Origin: Solanum dulcamara
Taxonomy: Eukaryota > Streptophyta > Magnoliopsida > Solanales > Solanaceae
DNA length: 64,000 nucleotides
Assembly: GCF_947179165.1 (NCBI RefSeq)
Contig: NC_077248.1
Span: 14,980,256-15,044,255, forward strand
Direction of reading: 5' to 3'
Shown: positions 24,675-36,755 of the stretch, one piece after another
Numbering within the stretch: position 1 is the stretch's first letter
How the letters are laid out: every line of letters begins with the position of its first letter
The notes under the pieces: generated by a model
Database searches by the model: none
What the model was told of the DNA's origin: nothing
Seen by the model: only the letters and a program-made list of their open reading frames with translations
Translations under genes and position numbers: made by a program

Positions 24675-25084
24675 TGTTAAAATTGACAAGATTCTAGATA
24701 GTCTTAATGTAGCAACTTTGTAGGTGAAAGTTTGGTAAACTTGTTGGTAAAAGTTTGGTAAACTTTGACATCTTGACAAAATGTGATGTCATGGATGACA
24801 TCAAGAGCAAGAATTTATTCCTATAAATAGGTAACTCTTGTTTCATTTGAAACACACCTAAAAAACATTTCTCTTGTCTTCTCATATTTTATGGCATTTG
24901 TAAAATATATTAGAAGAATAGAAAATTGATAGAGCAATTATCTTAATTGTATTTGGGATTTCTCCCCTTTCTTTGTTAATATAAAGACAGTTATTCTCTG
25001 GTGAACGTAGGCTCATTCTGATCTGAACCATATTCAATATTTTTGTTCTTCCGTGTTCTTTATATTTTCACGTTTCCGCTAACA
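24675..25084 (+). repeat. 3' LTR of copia A
   Basis: 410 bp, starts TGTTAAAATTGACAAG right after the purine-rich AAGGTGGAGATT and ends GCTAACA. It contains TATAAATAGG near 24820, so it could initiate plus-strand transcripts toward exon 3 of the host gene. Confidence 0.8.
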
Positions 25085-25534
25085 TCCATAATAGCACTTC
25101 TAATTGGCCGTCTAAATTTTTGTTGAGATTTTTACTTTCTATATTACTTGGCCAAAGTTTATAACCAAAATAAATTCATATTTTTATAAATATATAATCA
25201 CACAAATTTATGAATTTAGTAAAACCCAGCAGGCCTAAATAAAGGAATTCCACGTATTTGGCGAAAAGAAAAGGAAAAATAGACCTACATGTGAAATTGG
25301 GTGTTGTAGAAAGTAGACCTGATTAAATGGTCAGTTATTCAATCTTATATTACTCGGACTCAAAAGTTATTCAATATATGTTAAATTCCTCAAAAATAAT
25401 GCAATTTTAAAGAATTTAACACAAATACAACAATATTTTTAGAGAGTCCAAACAATTTAGATCCAACCCATATTTAATTGGTCAAATTGGATGATTACTT
25501 GTTTTTTAAAATCATTTTACTTTGAACCCCTCAC

Positions 25535-25570
<36 letters not shown>

Positions 25571-26317
25571 AAATTTTTACTTTATATATATATATATATA
25601 CACACCACCTTAAAAAATCTGAACTTCCTAACTTGAATGTTAAATTACTATAATACTCTCAACTAAAAATATTTCCTTACTTGAATATTAAATTACTATA
25701 ATACTGTCAACTAAATACACCCAATTTGGTATATCTTTTATATTTTACATTCATATTTATATTTATCTATTTATTTATGAATGGTTGTGACTTTCTAATC
25801 AAATACAATAAACACATGTTCACACCATTCTTTATGATTGATTATAAATAGCTGAGGGTTCCTCTCATCTTTAAACTATGAATTTTCTTAGTTTTTTACT
25901 ATTCTTCTTCTTATAAAAGCTCAAGTGTGTCGTTGAGTGAATTTGCAATTCAGCAGAACTTGAGATATCACTATTCTGCTGAATTAAATCATATTATTTT
26001 TCAATTATTCTTTGTATTTTGAAGGAACATTTTGATGCAACAGTTGATTGATTTTAGATATATCACATATACATAATTTAATAAATACGTGCAATGCACG
26101 TATCGAGAAAATAGTGTAGAGAGAGAGAGAGGAATCCCATGAACACAGGACTGAAAGTTGACTTAGTGATTTAGGGGTTCAAATTAAATTTAACCTTACG
26201 ATTTCAAGTTCAGATTTTATGTAGTTTTTATTTTTCAAACCCGGTTAATGAAAATTCTGAATTTACCGGTGCAGCTATATCCCGAAGATATTTAACCTCT
26301 TTTTTCTTTGGAGATAG
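25085..26317 (+). other. Right part of intron 2
   Basis: AT-rich intronic DNA without coding signal, with TA microsatellites at 25539-25567 and 25583-25600. It ends with the acceptor GAGATAG at 26317. Confidence 0.6.
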
Positions 26318-26534
26318 ATAAATAATACAGGTATACAGATGGGTAAGTTAGCTACAGAGTACATTGAGGAGGATTACTCTATTATCATGAAAACCAATTT
26401 TGAAGCTTCTCACCACATCTCCCAAATTGCACATCCAATTTTGAAGGCCTCAGGAAGTGGAAGCATCGTATTTATATCTTCTGTTGCTGGGCTTGTGGCA
26501 TTTCCAACATGTTCCATCTATTCAGCAACTAAAG
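26318..26534 (+). CDS. Tropinone reductase-like exon 3 (catalytic)
   Basis: 217 bp, open, acceptor GATAG|ATAAAT and donor AAAG|GTAATC. Encodes residues 102-173 and the first base of codon 174. It starts with the NNAG-type strand (here INNTG), then EEDYSIIMKTNFEASHHISQ with active-site Asn128, GSGSIVFISSVAGLVAF with Ser156, and IYSATKG with Tyr169 and Lys173. All four catalytic residues are kept. The Ala-to-Thr change in NNTG sits beside the cofactor in relatives and may weaken binding. Confidence 0.85.
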
Positions 26535-26704
26535 GTAATCCTCATTCAATCAATATGTTACTTGGTATTCGGTATCTGCATTGGGTTGGGGTCCAACTAA
26601 ATACAACTTTGCACATTACATGGCCTATTTATCGATTGTGCTTCCAAAGAAACTTCTTTCATTCTCAAGATTCAAATTCGAAATTTCTAATTAAGAGTGG
26701 AAAA

Positions 26705-27216
26705 TGCTAAAAAATGCTACAAAAAGCCAACAGAAATGAAAAAAGAAAAAAAAGTCAAAGTTGCCAATAACAACTTTTGACAGAAAAAATAACAATAGCT
26801 GGCAACACGTTTTGACAACTTTTGACAGGAAAAATAGCTGGCAACATATTTACAAAGCGCGTAAAATTTCTTTTACGCATTTTGTTCCTCCTATAAATAG
26901 AGGGCCTAATGCCCTCATTTAGATCATCCCAGAAAAAGAGAGTAAAAATACAAAGAGAGTTATACACCAAGATAAATATTGTAGTCTTGAGTGTCCTCCT
27001 TAGTAGTTGTTCCTTTTACAAGAGAGAAGTGTTAATTGTTGTTTTCTCCTTGTATTTGAGAACAGTGTACTCCATATTTTATAGTGAGATCCTTCTACCC
27101 CGTACTTTTTCTCTTCTATCAGTTAGAGGAGTTTTCACGTAAAATTTTCGTATCTAATTTATTTTTATATTATTTGTTATATCAAACTTTAGTTGTGGTG
27201 CTTCTTCCTCCCAATA
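26705..27216 (+). repeat. 5' LTR of copia B
   Basis: 512 bp, TGCTAAAAAATGC to CCCAATA (terminal CA mutated to TA). TATA box TATAAATA at 26892-26899. It pairs with 31406-31919. Confidence 0.9.
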
Positions 27217-27217
27217 G

Positions 27218-27229
27218 TGGTATCAGAGC
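27218..27229 (+). other. Primer-binding site of copia B
   Basis: TGGTATCAGAGC, complementary to the 3' end of initiator methionine tRNA, one base after the 5' LTR. Confidence 0.9.
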
Positions 27230-27411
27230 CCTCGGTTATTCTGTCTGTTTTATACGAAGGTACTATTCATGAATAGTAAATTTTCGCAAACAGTAAAATT
27301 CGATGAATAGTACTATTCACGTGAATAGTAAATTTCGGTGATAGTATAATTTGTTATGATTGTTCGCAAAAATATTCAAAAACGATCTAGAAGGGTGTGA
27401 AGCAAATAACA

Positions 27412-28330
27412 ATATCGAGTACAACTAAGTTTGACGTTGAAAAGTTCAATGAGACTAATTTCTCATTGTGGAAAATGAAAATAAAAGCGATATTGAGAAA
27501 AGACAATTGCTTAGCTGCAATTGAAGGCAGGCCTATAGACTTTGTTGATGAAAGCAAGTAGAACAACATAGATAGCAACGCAGTTGCTGATTTACACTTG
27601 GCACTAGCTGATCAAGTATTGTCTAGTGTAGCAGAAAAGCGGACGACGAAGAAAATATGGGATACTCTTATAGGGTTGTATGAGGCCAAGTCTTTGCATA
27701 ATAAAATTTTCTTAAAAAGAAGATTGTATACTCTTTGAATGGCAGAGTCCATGTCAGTTATTGAACATATCAATACTTTGAATACTCTATTTTCGCAACT
27801 TACAATAATGGGTTGCAAAATAGAGGGGACTGAACGTGCGAAGCTTCTACTTCAAAGTATGTCTGACTCGTATGATCAACTCATCATCAACCTGACGAAT
27901 AATACAGATAGTCTAGTTTTCGATGAAATTGCAGCCGCTGTCTTGGAAGAAGAAAATCGGCGCAAAAATAAGGAAGATAGACAAGCAAGTTCGCAACAAG
28001 CTGAAGCTTTGATGATGGTGAGAGGAAGACCAACGGAATGTGGCCCCAGTGGGAGTCACAATCATAGCAGATCTCAATCAAGAAGTAAGAAGAATATCAA
28101 GTGCTACAACTGTGGCAAGAAAAAACACTTCAAGAAAGATTATCGGTTCAAGAAGAAGAGTGAACACCCTGCGCCATCAAATGCTCAAGGGAATATTTCA
28201 TGTACCTCGGATGATGGCGATATTTTATGTAGTGAGGCAATATCAAATAATGAAGGCAGAAAACATTTCTCTAATGTCTGGATCATGGACACAAGAGCAA
28301 CATGGCACATGACTTCCCAGAGAGAATAGT
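27412..28330 (+). pseudogene. Copia B gag and protease start
   Basis: Frame begins at 27412 where the expected ATG reads ATA, then STTKFDVEKFNETNFSLWKM. UBN2-type gag follows with LHLALADQVLSSVAEK, LYEAKSLHNKIFLKRRLYT and EHINTLNTLFSQL. The zinc knuckle KCYNCGKKKHFKKD lies near 28100-28140; its last cysteine is replaced (tat). Stops: TAG at 27558 (from TGG) and TGA at 27736 (from CGA). The protease active site at about 28285 reads WIMDTRATWHM, so the catalytic DTGA has become DTRA. A stop follows at 28327. Confidence 0.85.
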
Positions 28331-29560
28331 TCCATCAATATAATCCTATCTCAAGAGGGTCTGTGTTCATGGAAAATGATTATGCTTTGGATGTTATTGG
28401 TATTGGGTCCATCAAAATAAAAATGTATGATGGCACGGTTCGCACCATCCAGGAGGTACGACATGTAAAAGACTTGAAGAAGAATCTATTATCTTTAGGA
28501 CAACTAGATGATAATGGATGTTCATATAAGACTCATGGTGGAGTCATGAGAATATCCAAAGGAGAGCTTGTAGTGATGAAAGCGGAAAAACTTGCTGCAA
28601 ACCTATATGTGCGTGTTTAAAGGTGAAACACACCAAGAAGGAGAAGCATCAACCGCGTCAGTAAGTTCATTTAAAGAATCAATAATGATATGGCATTGTA
28701 AACTTGGCCATATATCGGAATGAGGTTTGAAGATTCTTGTTGAGCAAAAGCTTCTTCCGGGGCTCAAAAAGGTTTCACTACCCTTTTGTGAGCATTGTGT
28801 TACCAACAAGCAAAATAGACTGAAGTTTAGCAGTTCCTCTGCTAAAAGCAAGGAAATTTTAGATCTGGTCCACTCTGATGTCTGGCAAGCACCGGTGGAG
28901 TCCCTAGGAGGAGTGAAATATTTTATGTCATTCATCGACAATTACTCCAAGAGAAGTTGGGTGTATCCAATAAAGAGAAAGGCAGATGTTTTTCCAGTTT
29001 TCAAAGAATTCAAAGCGTAGGTGGAACTTGAATCTGAGAAAAAGATCAAGTATTTGAGGACAGATAATGGAGGAAAATACACTGGTGATAAATTTAATAA
29101 CTTCTGTAAACAAGAAGGTATTAAATAGTAGTTCACGGTGGCATATACTCCACAACAAAATGGAGTAGCAGAGCGGATGAACAGAACCTTATTGGAATGG
29201 ACAAGAGCTATGTTGGCAACTGCAGGGTTGGAAAAACCATTCTGGGTAGAAGCAGTCAAAACCGCCTGTTATGTGATCAATCGGTCACCATCAACCGCAA
29301 TTGATCTGGAAATACCAATGGAGATGTGGACAGGAAAACCAGCTGATTATTCTCGCTTACATATATTCGGAAGTCCTACTTATGTTATGTACAATACCCA
29401 AGAAAAATCAAAGTTGGATCCAAAATCCAGGGAATGCATTTTTTTAGGGTATGCTGATGGAGTCAAGGGGTATCGCTTGTGGGATTCCACAGCCCGCAAG
29501 GTGGTAATCAGCAGTGATGTTGTATTTGTTGAAAATAATATACAAGCAAACGAAGATAGC
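28331..29560 (+). pseudogene. Copia B protease tail and integrase
   Basis: Protease tail (GIGSIKIKMYDGTVRTIQEV, LSLGQLDDNGCSYKT), the pre-integrase HHCC region (WHCKLGHIS, FCEHCVTNKQNRLKF), and the integrase core with DLVHSDVWQAPV, FMSFIDNYSKRSWVYP, KYLRTDNGGKYTGDKF and TPQQNGVAERMNRTLLEW. It ends with RECIFLGYADGVKGYRLWD and the VVFVEN segment. The D,D-35-E catalytic residues appear present. Stops near 28615, 28723, 29019 and 29126-29131 interrupt it; most correspond to CGA or CAG changed by one transition. Confidence 0.85.
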
Positions 29561-31330
29561 ACTTCAAAAGAAAAATCAGAGACTACTACAGTTGAAGTTG
29601 AAGAAATAGAAGAAGTTCCAGTTTCTTCTGAAGCAGCACCAGAGTACGAAGAACAAGAGCAAGCTGAGATCGAAACTCTAAGTGTTCAACGGTCAACTAG
29701 GGAGAGAAGAGAACTAGTTTGTTACTCAGATTATTCTATGGAGAGTAATATTGCATACTGTCTACTAACAGAAGATGGAGAGCCTTCAACTTTTCACGAG
29801 GCTATGAAAGGACAAGAATTATCTCTGTGGGTGCCAGCAATGCAAGAAGAAATTGAAGCTCTTCATAAAAATAAAACATGGGATCTTGTTCAATTACCAC
29901 AAAGAAGGAAGGCCATTAGAAACAAATGGGTCTACAAGATCAAACGCAATGATAATGATCAAGTGGAGAAGTATCGTGCAAGATTGGTGGTGAAAGGATT
30001 CGCTCAGAAAGAAGGTATAGACTTCAATGAGATATTTTCTCCGATGGTTCGACTCACAACAATTCGAGTGGTCCTGGCGATGTGTGCTACATTTGACTTG
30101 TACTTGGAGCAGTTAGATGTCAAAACTGCATTTCTTCATGGAGAGCTTGAAGAAGAAATTTACATGCTCCAACCAGAAGGTTTTGAAGAACAGGGAAAAG
30201 AGAACTTGGTTTGTAGGTTAAACAAATCTCTATATGGACTTAAACAGGAGCCGAGGTGTTGGTATAAGAGATTTGATTCCTTCATTATAAGCCTTGGATA
30301 CAACAGACATAGTTCAGATCCTTGTGTTTATTACAAGAGTTTTGGTGATGACGATTTTATTATTTTGCTGTTGTATGTTGATGACATGTTGGTAGCAGGC
30401 CCCAACAAAGATCGTCATACAAATTTAAAGGCACAATTGGCTAGGGAGTTTGAAATAAAGGACTTGGGACCAGCAAATAAGATTCTAGGGATGTAAATTT
30501 ACCGAGATCAAAATAATAGGAAGATTTGGCTTTCTCAAAAGAACTACTTGAAGAAAATCCTGGACACTTCAAGATGCAAGACTGTAAGTCAATTTCTACC
30601 CCACTTTCTATTAATTTCAAGTTATCCTCAAGTATGAGTCCTAGCAATGAAAAAGAGAGGATGGATATGTCTCGAGTACCGTATGCATCAGCAGTGGGAA
30701 GTTTAATGTTCGCCATGGTATGTACAAGATCTGACATTGCACAAGCAGTGAGAGTGATCAGTCGATACATGGCTAATCCTGGTAGAGAGCATTGGAATAC
30801 TGTTAAGAGGATCCTGAGATACATCAAGGGTACCTCAGATGTTGCAATGTATTATGGAGGATCAGATTTTACTGTTAAAGGTTATGTTGATTCAAATTAT
30901 GCAGGTGATCTTGATAAAAGTAAGTCCACCACAGGTTATGTGTTTACTCTTGCTGGAGGAGCTGTAAGCTGGGTTTCAAAACTGCAATCTATCGTGGCTA
31001 TATCTACGACGGAAGCAGAATATATAGCAGCTACACAAGCTAGCAAAGAGGAAATATGGATGCAGATGTTACTGGAGGAGCTCGGGCACAAACAAGAGAA
31101 AATTGCTCTATTTTGTGACAGTCAGGGCGCTTTACATCTTGCAAAGAATCCAGCATTTCATTCAAGGACAAAGCACATACGAGTTCAGTATCACTTTGTT
31201 TGTGAGAAGGTGGAAGAAGACAATGTGGATATTCAGAAAAACTGATGATAACCTAGCAGATATGTTTACGAAGTCGATCAACAGTAACAAGTTCATATGG
31301 TGTCGAACTTCTATTGGCCTAGCAGAAGCG
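29561..31330 (+). pseudogene. Copia B reverse transcriptase and RNase H
   Basis: The longest surviving retroelement frame here (29138-30496, 452 codons including the integrase end). RT motifs: [76 protein letters not shown] and an intact catalytic LLLYVDDMLVAG at about 30365-30400. TAA at 30494 replaces CAA. A frameshift near 30570 precedes RNase H (30526-31245; VPYASAVGSLMFAMVCTR, KGYVDSNYAGDLDKSKST, STTEAEYIAATQASKE, ALFCDSQGALHLAKNP). A final frameshift near 31242 separates DDNLADMFTKSIN. Confidence 0.9.
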
Positions 31331-31405
31331 TAACATTGCAGTAATTGGGTAGAAAGGATGGTGTGAAGACTTAATTGATTCTCAATTAAACTTCAAGTGG
31401 GAGAA

Positions 31406-31919
31406 TGCTAGAAAATGCTAGAAAAAGCCAACAGAAATGGAAAAAGAAAGAAAAGTCAAAGTTGCCAAAGGCAATTTTTGACAGAAAAAATAGCAATAGC
31501 TGGCAACACGTTTTGACAACTTTTGACAGGAAAAATAGCTGGTAATACGTTTACAAAGCGCGTAAAATTTCTTTTACGCGTTTTGTTCCTCCTATAAATA
31601 GAGGGCCTGATGCCCTCATTTAGATCATCCCAGAAAGAGAAAGAGTAAAAATACAAAGAGAGTTATACACCAAGATAAATATTGTAGTCTTGAGTGTCCT
31701 CCTTAGTAGTTGTTCCTTTTACAAGAGAGAAGTGTTAATTGTTGTTTTTTCCTTGTATTTGAGAACAGTGTACTCCATATTTTATAGTGAGATCCTTCTA
31801 CCTCGTGGTTTTTCCCTTTTATCAGTTAGAGGAGTTTCCACGTAAAATTCTCGTGTCCAATTTATTTTCATATTATTTATCATATCAAACTTTAGTTGTG
31901 GTGCTTCCTCCCCCCAACA
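31406..31919 (+). repeat. 3' LTR of copia B
   Basis: 514 bp, TGCTAGAAAATGC to CCCCAACA, with TATAAATA at 31593-31600. It faces host exons 4 and 5. Confidence 0.9.
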
Positions 31920-31952
31920 GGGAATACCAACCATCCTACCACAATTCATACT

Positions 31953-32040
31953 GATAGAGCCCTTAAAGTGCCATTAATTAGAATATGTTTTGTGGGCAAT
32001 GAGCTAGGGGATAGATAGAGCCTTAAAGTGCCATTAATTA
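31953..32040 (+). repeat. Direct repeat, two 27-28 bp copies
   Basis: GATAGAGCCCTTAAAGTGCC plus ATTAATTA at 31953-31980 and a one-base-shorter copy at 32014-32040, 61 bp apart, just downstream of the copia B 3' LTR. Confidence 0.85.
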
Positions 32041-32124
32041 CTAAAAACCTTAAGATTATTATCTCGAAAATAAGTAATTTTCAAAAATGTTGCATTATTT
32101 GATATATATAAAAAATGTAATAGA

Positions 32125-32803
<679 letters not shown>

Positions 32804-33246
32804 TAGTTAGGAGACGTGCGAATTTTTCGATTAACTAATTGAGTGGTGAATTAATTAGCACCCTTTATGAGGTTACCGAATTTTAGTTATTTTTAGCACC
32901 CATCAATGTCAGAAAATCTAACAATTTTTGAATGCATTGGGATTAATATTTTGTTACATTAGTTATTTGTGTCTATCATATTTAAATTTAAATTATTTTA
33001 CACTAATTGTCAGAAATAATAGACAGATGGTTTCATGTTCAATATACAAGTTCATATAGTCACTCAACTAATAGTTCTTTTCATATAGAAAGTCACTCAA
33101 CATTCTTTTATAACCACAAAATCATTCAACTAAACAAGAGAAACACAAATTTGTGACAAGCAAGTCCATCATAATTTTGTGACGGATTCAATCAATATGA
33201 ACGAAAACGTTATGCCATTACTAAAATTTTATTGATTTTTTTCCAG

Positions 33247-33426
33247 CAACATCCATTGACTAGAGAATATTTTGAAGGAAATATTAATAGAACACCAATT
33301 TGCAGAGCTGGAGAACCAAAAGAAGTTTCAGCATTGGTGGCATTCCTTTGCTTCCCTGCTGTTTCATATATTACTGGTCAAGTTATATGTGTTGATGGTG
33401 GACTCACAATTAATGGTTCTTATTAA
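33247..33426 (+). CDS. Tropinone reductase-like exon 5
   Basis: 180 bp, acceptor TTTTCCAG|CAACATCC, stop TAA at 33424-33426. Encodes the substrate-lid segment ([19 protein letters not shown]), then [38 protein letters not shown] and the end. The ITGQ-VDGG motif is the standard C-terminal signature of classical short-chain dehydrogenases. No damage is seen. No obvious polyadenylation signal other than AT-rich sequence follows. Confidence 0.88.
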   Translation, partial: QHPLTREYFEGNINRTPICRAGEPKEVSALVAFLCFPAVSYITGQVICVDGGLTINGSY

Positions 33427-33617
33427 CTATTTTTTTGTGTTGATAAAATGTAATACTTGATTGATATACAAGATCAACTTTTTATAATTAGTATGGTGAA
33501 ACCATGAATTTTTTATGTTTGATTATGTAGGATTGAAAATGTTTTGCTAGTCTATTCTAATTAATTGATTTTTACTTAACAGTATTAGAAACTTTAACAC
33601 AAACATAAGGTAATACA

Positions 33618-35529
33618 TGTGCGACGATCCAACCCATCGGGACGTGCGGGCACCTACTCTATGACCTAAGTAGGAGAACCTTTAACCCCCCCCCCCCCCT
33701 TATATGAAAAGCATTACGGAATTTACATCAAAACTTGAGTATTTAAGCCAGAAGTTTCTAGTAATCTGTAGTAATCCAATTTATACAATTTATACAAAAA
33801 CCCCCAAGGATACTAGCTTAAGACAGGTACAAGAGTATCTAAGAGTGATAACATAATAAATGAATAATGACACACCTCCCACCACAAGGAAGGAAAAATA
33901 GAAGCTGCTGGAGGATCGTTTTCGTCTTCACCTAAGAAACATAACTGATCCTATAACCAGACTATGTTAAGTGACATAGCAAGAGTAGTATCAGTACAAA
34001 CAACATGTATTGGTAGGCATCACCGATCAATCTAATAGTCACTGCATACTATATAAATAGAAAAATTAGAGAGATCATAATAATTAAACTTTATAAGCCT
34101 GTCCACCCAACCAAATAAGTAAACTTCTTACTCTCACTCTGATAGTCTTCACCACTCTACAGACCAGAGTTTCACTACCCATTCTAATTACAAATATGAG
34201 ACCTATAGATTATAGGCCTAGCATACTACTGCTCACTTCACTCTAACTGTACCACCAAACAATCTTAGCCACTCAATGGTTCCACCCAACTACCACTGGT
34301 CTTGATCCAGTGTTCTCAAAACATAGGGGGCTAGCCATTTCATAACCACACCTCATAACTAACCTCGTTTTCTAGGTAACAACGACTAGTACTATAATTA
34401 CTCGTGGAAATTTCGATGAGAACAAATCCCTTTCAAGTAGCAACCTCCACCTCTAACCTATAAACCTAGAATAACTCATATATCACATAGGTCACATCAA
34501 GGTCTAACATGGTCCACCATCTTACCCACGAATAAGTCTATACAGGCTCACAGTTCTTTATAACTAACATGCCTCAACTCAAGGGTTCTTTTATAAGTCC
34601 TTTTTCCCTAACTCATTTACAACTAACCACACTATTATATAAAAATACAGATATCATCGGGTCCACTCATGTGACTATCCACACACACATACTTGGCCCT
34701 CTCAGGGGACCCAATCCAGCCATATATGTGTTAGAATATGACATCCAATCTAAATACGTGTCGGAATATGACACCCAATTCAATTATATGTCAAAACATG
34801 ACACTTGATTCAATTATGCAAATCAATCACAACTATCAACAACAGACCACATTATATCACAAGAATGAGTTCATCACAAAACAAGCCAACAAGTGATCAT
34901 TTTGCATAAGGTCTAGCATTTTTCCCTATCCATATACACATATACATATCATGAAGTAACTCAACAAGTACATAAAACACATCCGAGAAATAAAACCATC
35001 ACCTACACTACCAAACCCTAAGGTTTATCCTTAATATCTACGTATTTTATATCTTTGTACATACTACTATGTCCATTACAACTTTACTCGTCTGTATGCA
35101 CTAATATCACAATCAATAACTCACCCAATCATTGCATCACTCCTCTAACCCAGGTCACTTCAAATTAAACAACTAAAACAAATTAATTTTTGTACGTGAC
35201 CCGTGACCCATAGCTTAGTTATATGATTTCTCATTAAATTTCCTTATATACTACACAATGGGTGTAGATTTAACTACTCAGATAAGAGAAACCTAGCCTA
35301 CATGGGCTCCAAGCAACTGCGGAGAGATAATGTTTCTGAAATCCTTGGTTCCAGATGTCCTATGGGTAAAACATGACTAAATTATGCCTGTTGAAATCCT
35401 TTCAGTGCTGAGATTCCTTCCCCTCTTTTTCCCATGTCAAGAGCAACCTTTTGGAGGGATTTTGCAATAAGTTTTGTTCCACTTTCTCCTGCTCTAACAG
35501 CGCCGCTAGAGAGGGATGGTGGGACCCAG
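33618..35529 (-). repeat. X-family LTR, 5'-truncated (X2)
   Basis: Begins TGTGCGACGATCCAACCC at 33618, which in its own direction is the LTR end (GGTTGGATCGTCGCACA). The same end motif closes X3 at 51790. It contains the 30-bp palindrome array in antisense (34729-34803) and a C14 run (33686-33699). In its own direction it lacks about the first 360 bp and is cut near 35529, where gypsy RT sequence begins. Confidence 0.7.
34729..34803 (-). repeat. 30-bp palindrome array, antisense copy
   Basis: Three units at 34729, 34759 and 34789, exactly 30 bp apart, each TGTNN-N5-TGACA on the plus strand. Corresponds to the array at 8378-8483. Confidence 0.8.
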
Positions 35530-36546
35530 TTAAGTAAATATTGATTGGAGAACCTGAGTGGTTAAGTTCCAATTCCCAACTAAGCCTATCCTAGAATAGA
35601 AGGGTAGTAATTCCGTTTACAAGGGTCAATTCATTTCGTGTCTTAAAGCTCAGAAAATGATTTCCAAGGATTGTATTTTCCATCTTGTGAGTGTAAGGGA
35701 TGAAAATTTTGAAGCCACTATTCTAGAGTTGGTCCCCATTGTTAATGAGTTTCCAAATATGTTTCCCGATGATTTACCTAGTGTTTCTCCCAAAATAGAG
35801 ATTGATTTTGGCATAGACCTTCTTCCGGGTACTTAGCCTATTTTTGCTCCTCCTTATTGAATGGCCTCGGCGGAATTAAAGGAGTTAAAGGATTAATCAA
35901 ACGACTTGTTAGACAAGAGCTTTATTAAACCAAGTATATCCCCATGGGGTGCTCCCGTCTTGTTCATTAGAAATAAGGATGGTTCACTACGTATGTGTAT
36001 TGACTATCGACAATTGAATAAAGTAACCATCAAGAACAAATACCCAATTCTGAGGATAGATGATTTGTTTTAATCATTTTTCAGGGAAAGTTACTTCTGT
36101 AAGATAGATTTTTTTTCCAGTTATCACCAATTGAGGGTAAGAGGTATGATCATTATGAGTTCCTAGTTATGTTGTTTCATTTGAATAATCCCACCACAAC
36201 ATTCATGAATTTGATGAATCGGGGTTCAAATAATATTTGGACATATTTGTAATTATGTTTATTTATGACATTTTCGTTAACTCTCAGAATGAGGAAGAGC
36301 ATGCTAATCACTTCAGGATTGTGTTGAAAACTCTAAGGGATAAGAAATTATTTTTCAAGTTCAACAAATGTGAGTTTTGGTTAAGGGAGGTTCTTTTCTT
36401 GGTCACATTGTGTCAGGTGAAGGGATTATGGTTGATCCTAAGAAAATCGAAGGGGTTAAGAATTAGCCTAGAACATTATCTCCTTCGAATATTACAAGTT
36501 TCTTAGGCCTAGCAGGATACTATAGGAGATTTGTGGAAGGATTTTC
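35530..36546 (+). pseudogene. EF gypsy protease end and RT, inverted piece
   Basis: Plus-strand gypsy pol fragment. It begins in the protease-RT linker (NIDWRT, VVKFQFPTKPILE), continues [36 protein letters not shown] and [12 protein letters not shown], then [39 protein letters not shown], the degraded catalytic region (about 36240; FVIMFIYDIFVNS for the usual VIVFIDDILIYS, so the FIDD aspartates are partly lost), and SFLGLAGYYRRFVEGFS at the end. It stops exactly at TTTTC (36542-36546). Many stops. The pieces before and after it in a normal pol are the minus-strand pieces at 36756 and 7375. Confidence 0.85.
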
Positions 36547-36755
36547 TGTCATGACCCCAACCCGCCGTGACTAGCACCCACACTAACCCCTCTAGTGGGA
36601 GATCCATTTTCAACAGCCCAATAACTAGAATCGCGAAGTATACTAAAGTTTAAAGATGCAAAACAAGTGTAAATCAAGGATAAATGTTGAGATCCCATAA
36701 ACTTAGGAATCATCTAATTATCAATCAAAAATATGTGGAAGTAAAGCATAAAATG
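36547..36755 (-). repeat. X-family LTR, 3' 0.2 kb
   Basis: Starts TGTCATGACCCCAACCC directly after TTTTC. Read on the minus strand it ends GGGTTGGGGTCATGACA and matches the last 200 bp of the X-family solo LTR at 58345-58542 (shared landmarks: GCG near the start, 'CCACTAGAG' and 'GGGTGC' before the end). It complements the 5' part at 7376-8965 (1590 + 209 bp against 1839 bp for the complete copy). Confidence 0.65.

Larger units (their letters stand above)
17447..25084 (+). mobile_element. Ty1/copia element A in intron 2, with nested solo LTR
   Basis: Plus-strand copia element inside intron 2. The 3' LTR is 24675-25084 (TGTTAAAATTGACAAG to GCTAACA); the 5' LTR (from 17447) is shortened and lacks its last third and the primer-binding site. 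Flanks GTCAT and TCCAT agree at only three of five bases, so the duplication is degraded or an edge is misplaced. A 2998-bp solo LTR (18391-21388) splits gag. Without it the element is about 4.6 kb. The stretch between the gag zinc knuckle and the protease active site is deleted. Confidence 0.85.
26705..31919 (+). mobile_element. Ty1/copia element B in intron 3, full-length but decayed
   Basis: Complete plus-strand element of 5215 bp: LTRs 26705-27216 and 31406-31919, primer-binding site, gag, protease, integrase, RT, RNase H and a polypurine tract (AAGTGGGAGA before 31406). The LTRs are near-identical by eye, so insertion is younger than most others here. A clear target duplication is not visible (GAAAA against GGGAA). 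Inactivating changes are mostly single transitions. Confidence 0.9.

Noticed and set aside
17442..25089. Clear target duplication of copia A
   Set aside because: GTCAT and TCCAT match at only three of five positions; not counted as evidence.
33686..33699. C14 homopolymer (and G run at 39092-39101)
   Set aside because: Simple slippage runs or sequencing/assembly uncertainty; no functional claim.
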